Shown: positions 14,949-19,192 of the stretch, one piece after another | Layout: the number at the start of each line of letters is the position of its first letter | Position numbering within the stretch: position 1 is the first letter of the stretch | From: JACJXF01 sp964349045 | GTDB taxonomy: Bacteria > Bacteroidota > Bacteroidia > Bacteroidales > GCA-2748055 | Length of the DNA stretch: 19,192 nt | Assembly: GCA_964349045.1 (NCBI GenBank) | Contig: CAYGFI010000094.1 | Location: 1 to 19,192, forward strand | Direction: 5' to 3' | The notes under the pieces: model-generated | What the model was told of the DNA's origin: nothing | The model's database searches: none | What the model saw: only the letters and a program-made list of their open reading frames with translations | Translations under genes and position numbers: made by a program

Positions 14949-14998
14949 TGGCTATGGGGTTAGCCATAAACCGCCTTAAATAAGCTGATAACTCCTGC
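14949..14998 (+). promoter_or_regulatory. Fluoride riboswitch (crcB motif)
   Basis: The 5' part has a perfect 6-bp stem, TGGCTA 14949-14954 with TAGCCA 14961-14966, holding ATGGGG in its loop region. The conserved ATAAACCGCC follows (14966-14975), then the 3' block GCTGATAACTCCTGC ends at 14998. These three blocks and their order match the fluoride-sensing crcB RNA motif as I know it, and the gene 40 bases downstream is crcB. The region after it (15006-15027) contains CTTTAA/TTAAAG and ACTTTAAAGT inverted repeats that could form the switching hairpin. Fluoride binding should turn expression on. Confidence 0.87.
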
Positions 14999-15038
14999 TA
15001 AATTCTTTAATGTTAAACTTTAAAGTAATAGTAGGTAC

Positions 15039-15416
15039 ATGGTAAGAAAACTATTCATTGTTGGTTCGGGTAGCTTTATTGGTGGCGTATCCCATTACCT
15101 TATTTCCCGATTTATCCAAAATACTGTAATTTCTTCATTCCCTTTCGGTACTTTTTCTGTCAATATTATTGGTTGCTTTCTGATTGGTCTTTTTTATGGC
15201 CTTTCAGAACGTGGAAACTTTATGGATAAAGAATGGCGTATGTTTCTCACGGTGGGTTATTGCGGTGGGTTTACAAAGTTCTCAACGTTTGCCAACGAAA
15301 ATGTGGCAATGACCAGGAAAAGTGACTTCTTTTATTTTGCACTTTATGCCGGACTTAGCTTTTTTATTGGACTTCTGGCCACATTTCCTGGCAACCATAT
15401 CATTAAAATACTTTAA
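15039..15416 (+). CDS. crcB: Fluoride channel CrcB/FluC
   Basis: This 125-residue protein has four membrane helices and is full length for the dimeric Fluc fluoride exporter. Conserved features seen are GTFSVNIIGCFLIG (37-50), with Asn42 of the pore helix, and GYCGGFTKFSTF (73-84), with Phe81 and Phe84 of the phenylalanine box. The usual second Thr of GGFTTFSTF is Lys80 here, close to the place where the central sodium ion binds in known structures. It is the first gene after the fluoride riboswitch and starts the operon that ends with enolase, with the next gene three bases away. Its job is passive export of cytoplasmic fluoride through the inner membrane. Confidence 0.95.
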   Translation: MVRKLFIVGSGSFIGGVSHYLISRFIQNTVISSFPFGTFSVNIIGCFLIGLFYGLSERGNFMDKEWRMFLTVGYCGGFTKFSTFANENVAMTRKSDFFYFALYAGLSFFIGLLATFPGNHIIKIL

Positions 15417-15419
15417 ACC

Positions 15420-15890
15420 ATGATAAGCATTGATATTCCTGAATACAAAAAAATTGAGGCGGCACATTTGGTCCTCGATTATAACGGTACCATGGCAATT
15501 AGCGGTATTTTAATTGAAGGCATAAAACCAATACTTGAAATGTTGAGCAGCAAATTGATAATTCATATTCTAACGGCCGATACATTTGAGACTGCAAAAA
15601 AAGAACTTTCTGGTATAAATTGTAAGCTTGAAGTTTTGTCGCCTGGATTACAGGATATGCAAAAAGAATTGTATATATTCAACCTGGGGGAGGAAAATGT
15701 AATTTCTATAGGTAATGGCATGAACGATTACCTGATGCTAAAGGCTGCTGCATTGGGAATTGCTGTTATTCAGAAGGAAGGAACTGCAATTAAAGCATTA
15801 TTGAATGCTGATATTGTTTGCAACAGCATTTTAGATGCGCTTGAATTGCTTTTATATCCGGAAAGGATTGTGGCTACTTTACGAATATGA
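15420..15890 (+). CDS. HAD-family protein, soluble P-type ATPase-like
   Basis: This 156-residue HAD-fold protein is of the small capless type grouped as soluble P-type ATPase domains (COG4087-like). Motif I is LDYNGT, with the nucleophile Asp20 but Asn22 in place of the second Asp. Motif II is ILTADT (Thr53) and the final acid motif is GNGMNDYLML (Asn102-Asp103). Most HAD phosphatases use the second Asp as general acid and P-type ATPases have Thr there, so its chemistry may differ from both. Its start is three bases after crcB and its stop three bases before the next gene, so it is firmly within the fluoride operon. HAD proteins have been noted among fluoride-riboswitch genes. Substrate unknown; a role in phosphate or fluorophosphate metabolism would be a guess. 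Confidence 0.85.
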   Translation: MISIDIPEYKKIEAAHLVLDYNGTMAISGILIEGIKPILEMLSSKLIIHILTADTFETAKKELSGINCKLEVLSPGLQDMQKELYIFNLGEENVISIGNGMNDYLMLKAAALGIAVIQKEGTAIKALLNADIVCNSILDALELLLYPERIVATLRI

Positions 15891-15893
15891 ACT

Positions 15894-16295
15894 ATGAAAA
15901 ACATTAAGCTTTCGGATAATTTCAGAAGATCAGTATCAGGATCTATTTCCATGATTGAAAAGAGTATTATGGAACTTGAACAACAATTAAAAAGCAGTGA
16001 AGATGCAGTAATGTATAAGATTACTAATAACCTGGAATATAAAGACATTCAATCCGTTATTTCAGATATTGAAAAGATTAAAGCTTGTATTCGTGATCTT
16101 GTTGCTAAGTATAAACTCAAACCTACAGAAGTATTTTTAAGCCAGATAATTAATGCAAAAAAAACAGGAATGTGGGAAATATTATGTGATACAACATCAA
16201 AAAACCTTAAGGGATTTGGCAAATTTCCGGAGGAATACGCCAGGGAATTCGATTCAGATATTGATGTATTACAAAAATTAATAGCAGGTATTTAA
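15894..16295 (+). CDS. Uncharacterised protein of the fluoride operon
   Basis: I do not recognise this 133-residue protein. There is no signal peptide and no membrane helix, so it should be cytoplasmic. Residues about 10-75 are helical and charged with heptad-like spacing (ISMIEKSIMELEQQLKS; DIQSVISDIEKIKACIRDLV), suggesting a coiled coil or helical bundle. The second half contains MWEILCDTTSKNLKGFGKFPEEY. It has two cysteines (65 and 98), far apart and not in a CxxC. Tight packing after the HAD gene (three bases) and 49 bases before enolase places it in the riboswitch-controlled unit. The reading frame is intact with ordinary codon use, so it is likely a real gene. It might be a binding partner of HAD or enolase, but nothing in the sequence proves this. 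Confidence 0.75.
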   Translation: MKNIKLSDNFRRSVSGSISMIEKSIMELEQQLKSSEDAVMYKITNNLEYKDIQSVISDIEKIKACIRDLVAKYKLKPTEVFLSQIINAKKTGMWEILCDTTSKNLKGFGKFPEEYAREFDSDIDVLQKLIAGI

Positions 16296-16344
16296 TGTTT
16301 AAAATCCAAATAATCTTTATTTTTAATTCAAAAAACAATTAATT

Positions 16345-17625
16345 ATGAAAATCCAGGAAGTAGAAGCATTGGAAATACTCGATTCAAGAGGTAACCCAAC
16401 AGTTGAAGTCAACTTAGAACTTGAAGATGGAACTGTAGCGCGTGCCATGGTACCCAGTGGTGCATCAACCGGCGAACGCGAAGCATGTGAGCTGCGCGAC
16501 GGCGACAAAAAGCGCTATGGCGGCAAAGGGGTTATTAAGGCAGTTGAAAATGTAAATAAAATCATTGCCAGGGAAATTGAAGGTAAATTTATTGGCAGTC
16601 AGCGTGAACTCGATTACCTGATGATCAGCCTGGATGGAACCCAGAATAAATCGAAGCTTGGCGCCAATGCAATCCTTGGAGTATCCATGGCATACGCCCG
16701 TGCCGAGGCCATGAGCGCCGGAATACCACTGTATCAGTATTTAGGCGGATCCAATGCGCATCTGTTGCCTGTTCCCTGCATGAATATTATTAACGGTGGT
16801 AAACATGCTGACAATAACGTGGACTTCCAGGAATTTATGATTGCTCCACACGGCGCTAATTCTTTTACTGAAGCTATCCGTATGGGTATAGAGGTGTTCC
16901 ATACCTTAAAAGCTGTGCTGAAAGCAAAGGGATACAGCACAGGCGTAGGCGATGAGGGCGGTTTTGCTCCCAACCTGAAATCGAATGATGAAGCCGTTGA
17001 GGTAATCCTTGAAGCTATTACTAAAGCAGGCTTCAAACCCGGTAAACAGGTTAGTATTTGCCTTGACCCTGCCGCCAGCGAACTCTGGGAAAAAGGCAAA
17101 TACAAAATGTTTAAAAGTACGGGCAAACTTATTTCCAGCGATAACATGGTAAAACTCTGGGAAAGCTGGGTTAATCAGTACCCTATTGTACTGATTGAAG
17201 ATGGTTTGGCTGAAAACGACTGGAAAGGATGGGCAAACATGACAAAGACCCTTGGTAACAAAATCGAAATTGTTGGTGATGATCTGTTCTGCACTAACAA
17301 AGCAATTCTTGCCGAAGGTATTGAAAAAGGAGTGGCCAATTCCATACTGATTAAACTCAACCAGATCGGATCGGTTACTGAAACTCTCGAAACCATTGAA
17401 CTGGCTTATAAAAACAGTTACAACTGTTTCGTTTCTCACCGCAGTGGGGAAACTGCCGATTCGTTTATTGCAGATTTAACGGTAGCTGTTAATGCCGGAC
17501 ACCTGAAAACCGGCAGCGGATGCCGAAGCGAGCGAATTGAGAAATTCAACCAACTTATGCGAATTGAGCATGAACTGGGCAAGGCATCAAGCTTTGCAGG
17601 AAAGAAAGCATTTAAAAACGCTTAA
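16345..17625 (+). CDS. eno: Enolase (phosphopyruvate hydratase)
   Basis: This is a full-length 426-residue enolase, converting 2-phosphoglycerate to phosphoenolpyruvate in glycolysis. All key residues are visible: Ser41 loop (PSGASTGE), His154 (GGKHADN), Glu163 (FQEFMI), Glu204 (GDEGGF), metal ligands Asp241, Glu285 (IEDG) and Asp312 (GDDLF), catalytic Lys337 (KLNQIG), His365-Arg366-Ser367 (SHRSGET) and Lys388. A small departure is GHLKTGSG, where GQIKTGA is usual. It ends the fluoride operon and has no strong promoter of its own in the 49-base gap. Fluoride with phosphate and magnesium inhibits enolase, and enolase genes are known under fluoride riboswitches, so this is probably an extra or fluoride-induced copy. 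Whether the genome holds another eno cannot be seen here. Confidence 0.97.
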   Translation: MKIQEVEALEILDSRGNPTVEVNLELEDGTVARAMVPSGASTGEREACELRDGDKKRYGGKGVIKAVENVNKIIAREIEGKFIGSQRELDYLMISLDGTQNKSKLGANAILGVSMAYARAEAMSAGIPLYQYLGGSNAHLLPVPCMNIINGGKHADNNVDFQEFMIAPHGANSFTEAIRMGIEVFHTLKAVLKAKGYSTGVGDEGGFAPNLKSNDEAVEVILEAITKAGFKPGKQVSICLDPAASELWEKGKYKMFKSTGKLISSDNMVKLWESWVNQYPIVLIEDGLAENDWKGWANMTKTLGNKIEIVGDDLFCTNKAILAEGIEKGVANSILIKLNQIGSVTETLETIELAYKNSYNCFVSHRSGETADSFIADLTVAVNAGHLKTGSGCRSERIEKFNQLMRIEHELGKASSFAGKKAFKNA

Positions 17626-17631
17626 TAATGA

Positions 17632-17649
17632 AGGGGGAGAAATCCCCCT
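17632..17649 (+). terminator. Hairpin terminator of the fluoride operon
   Basis: AGGGGGA 17632-17638, tetraloop GAAA, and TCCCCCT 17643-17649 form a perfect seven-pair GC-rich stem six bases after the enolase stop. The T-run after it is weak (GGCTTTAAATA). A second, imperfect AT-rich stem (ATTGTT 17718-17723 with AACAAT 17738-17743) lies before the convergent ATPase gene and might end its transcript. Confidence 0.8.
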
Positions 17650-17766
17650 GGCTTTAAATACCAAACAATCCATTTCTTTCGAAAAAATGAAATAAATCTA
17701 CATTGACAGGTTAATAAATTGTTACTATTGATAAAGCAACAATAAGCCTAACAACAGGTGAAGTCG

Positions 17767-18960
17767 TTAATACAGGAAACCAAATAACCACAATGGCAGC
17801 GCGTTACCAGCAGGAAACTCCATATCATCCCTAACTACAAGCGCATCAGAGAGATCTTGTATCTGCTTTCGGCTTTTTGAAAGACCACCCACTTCTATAA
17901 CATAGCGGTTGTCCACTTCAAAATCACCTGTTTTTGGATGGCTTACCCTATGCTTTACTCTTAACTGGTTGAAAAGAAACGTCTCTCTCAAACTGCCTTT
18001 GTCTGGCTGGCTGGAAGCCAGTGCATACATCAGGTTGGTGTTGCTCAGATAGATCTTTTCAGGCTTTTGCAGGGTAGCAATGCTGATGCCGGAAGGATAT
18101 AGCAAACAAATCAAGCGTGCTTCTTCTAAAAAAAATAGGTAATTGGCAATGGAATTGCGGTGAATCTGGCTTTTCTCTGCCAGTTTGATCAAATTAGGTT
18201 TAAAGGGTACCTGCTGACTAATGATGGCGAGTAATTGCAACATTTTTTTTGCATTTCGAATATCAAAACCCTTTAACTCTGCCATATCAAACTCAACAAT
18301 GAGCCTGATAAGCTGTCGCAGGCGTGAGTGGAATCCTTCCAAATCTTCCGTTGAAAAGGGATAATAACCATAAGTAAGGTAGGATTCAAAATGTTCGAGC
18401 GGTCTGAACGTGCGGGGAAATAAATTTCTTATGTTCGTGTCAGAAGCGACAATATCTTGTAAGGTCAGGACTTTAAAATCGATTATGCCATTCATTTGCA
18501 GGTATTCTCGGTATGATAACCCATATAACTCATAAACAATAGATCTTCGGCTCAGATCCCCTTCCTGCCTTGAAATATCGATGATTGATGAGCCTGTAAA
18601 AATAATTTGAAGATCAGGGTAACGGTCATAAAGATTTTTAATTTCTCTTGCCCAATTGAGGTATTTATGTACTTCGTCCAACACAAGTATTTTCCCACCT
18701 TTGTTGTAGAAATCGCGTCCTGTTTCCAGCAAACTATGGGTAGAGAAATACAGCTCATCAAGAGAAAAATAAACAGCCTGGGCCGCACTTAAGTTCTTTT
18801 TACGAAGCCATTGCAACAAAAGAGTCGTTTTCCCTGTTCCACGGGCCCCCTTTATTCCTATCAGCCTGTTTTTCCAGTTGATTTCGTTAAGCAAGGACCG
18901 GCTAAAGTTCAAAGGCACTTGCCCGATTAGCCTTTCTGATAATTCTAAAAGATCATTCAT
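17767..18960 (-). CDS. AAA-type ATPase with DUF4143-like C-terminal domain
   Basis: This 397-residue protein has Walker A GARGTGKT (38-45), Walker B ILVLDEVH (91-98), a sensor-like FTGSS (121-125) and the phrase YELYGLSYREYL (about 143-154) typical of the AAA_14/DUF4143 family. The C-terminal half carries a predicted winged helix region (about 245-290) and an endonuclease-like tail with FEVDNRYVIEVGG (about 344-356). These ATPases are abundant in Bacteroidota and archaea, often in several copies, and their function is not settled. The gene is alone on the minus strand, convergent with the fluoride operon. Two palindromes cover its promoter, the nearer one touching the start codon, which points to tight repression. 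The ATG at 18960 follows the promoter with only about ten bases of leader. Confidence 0.9.
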   Translation of the reverse strand: MNDLLELSERLIGQVPLNFSRSLLNEINWKNRLIGIKGARGTGKTTLLLQWLRKKNLSAAQAVYFSLDELYFSTHSLLETGRDFYNKGGKILVLDEVHKYLNWAREIKNLYDRYPDLQIIFTGSSIIDISRQEGDLSRRSIVYELYGLSYREYLQMNGIIDFKVLTLQDIVASDTNIRNLFPRTFRPLEHFESYLTYGYYPFSTEDLEGFHSRLRQLIRLIVEFDMAELKGFDIRNAKKMLQLLAIISQQVPFKPNLIKLAEKSQIHRNSIANYLFFLEEARLICLLYPSGISIATLQKPEKIYLSNTNLMYALASSQPDKGSLRETFLFNQLRVKHRVSHPKTGDFEVDNRYVIEVGGLSKSRKQIQDLSDALVVRDDMEFPAGNALPLWLFGFLY

Positions 18961-19013
18961 TGCACATCCATTTGTGCAAATATATAAATTATATGCACAT
19001 GCACTTGTGCAAA
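18961..19013 (-). promoter_or_regulatory. Promoter with two tandem palindromic operators
   Basis: TGCACA-N6-TGTGCA occurs twice with perfect arms, at 18961-18978 and 18994-19011, 33 bases apart (about three helical turns). On the minus strand a perfect -7 element TATATTTG lies at 18984-18977, overlapping the nearer palindrome. A TTTG at 19013-19010 overlaps the farther one, although its 25-base spacing is long for a -33 box. The nearer palindrome ends at the base before the ATG. The regulator is unknown and could be the ATPase itself or a distant gene. Confidence 0.7.
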
Positions 19014-19116
19014 TTGAAGTTTAATTTTTAAGCCTGTCGAACGAATATAGATTGATGATTATTAATCTCAGAAACTTTGTTTCGAATTAGTTCCAATTAT
19101 TTATGTTAAGGAGTAA

Positions 19117-19192
19117 ATGCTGGTAATTATAATTTTGACCTTTCACCGCTTAAGATCGCGTGGCAAGTTTCAAACAAAAATCAACGGGAGAA
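19117..19192 (+). CDS. Possible start of a gene cut by the window edge
   Basis: An AAGGAG Shine-Dalgarno-like run at 19108-19113 precedes ATG 19117, and the frame stays open for 25 codons to the end (MLVIIILTFHRLRSRGKF...). There is no recognisable domain, and strong Shine-Dalgarno sites are otherwise rare in this window. Bases 19014-19116 before it are AT-rich with nothing identifiable. It may be chance. Confidence 0.15.
   Translation, partial: MLVIIILTFHRLRSRGKFQTKINGR

Noticed and set aside
16906..17439. Minus-strand open frames across enolase
   Set aside because: They are antisense shadows of a well conserved gene and show no domain.
1..19192. Insertion sequence, prophage or integrative element
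   Set aside because: No transposase, integrase, phage gene or paired terminal repeats were found; the only sign of insertion is the thioredoxin remnant beside MNT/HEPN.

Overview
The window looks like a chromosomal segment of an anaerobic or facultative member of the Bacteroidota. Four signs point there: -7 promoter elements of the TAnnTTTG type, few Shine-Dalgarno sites and two TTG starts, an ECF sigma factor followed by a one-helix membrane protein with a PorT-like barrel, and a DUF5916/CBM9-like outer-membrane protein. No rRNA, tRNA, CRISPR array, transposase or integrase was seen.

Left part (1-6330). A GC-rich repeat remnant sits at the edge. It is followed by two minus-strand surface genes, a serpin lipoprotein and a large DUF5916 protein. 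Divergently from these lies a sigma/anti-sigma-like pair.

Centre (6350-13955). This is a metalloid/redox island on the plus strand. In order it holds an ArsR regulator, a small CxxC thioredoxin-like protein, an ArsF-type lipoprotein, an ArsG-type CcdA-like membrane protein, an ArsP-family permease, a second ArsR, an octaheme cytochrome c with a five-helix membrane tail, a divergent P5C-reductase-like NAD(P) protein, and a membrane-anchored thioredoxin. Three copies of one palindrome, GTTCG-N8-CGAA(C/T), precede arsR, the thioredoxin/arsF unit and the permease, so one ArsR probably controls all three. An array of degenerate 8-bp units fills the gap between arsF and arsG. The likely theme is detoxification of organic or nitroaromatic arsenicals, or another metalloid, by thiol and electron transfer across the inner membrane plus efflux. 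The role of the cytochrome is an open and interesting question.

Right-centre (14040-14926). An overlapping MNT/HEPN toxin-antitoxin pair ends directly against a broken copy of the upstream thioredoxin gene. This suggests that the pair entered, or was exchanged into, a duplicated thioredoxin gene.

Right (14935-17650). This is a compact fluoride-response operon: a strong -7 promoter element, a fluoride (crcB) riboswitch beginning at the predicted transcription start, the fluoride channel crcB, a HAD-family protein with an unusual D-x-N motif, an unknown 133-residue protein, and enolase (a classic fluoride target). It closes with a perfect GAAA-loop hairpin.

Right edge (17767-19192). A minus-strand AAA ATPase with a DUF4143-like C-terminal half has two identical-architecture palindromes over its promoter. 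Beyond it lies a mostly empty AT-rich stretch with one weak candidate gene start running off the window. No gene-free stretch exceeds 300 bases.
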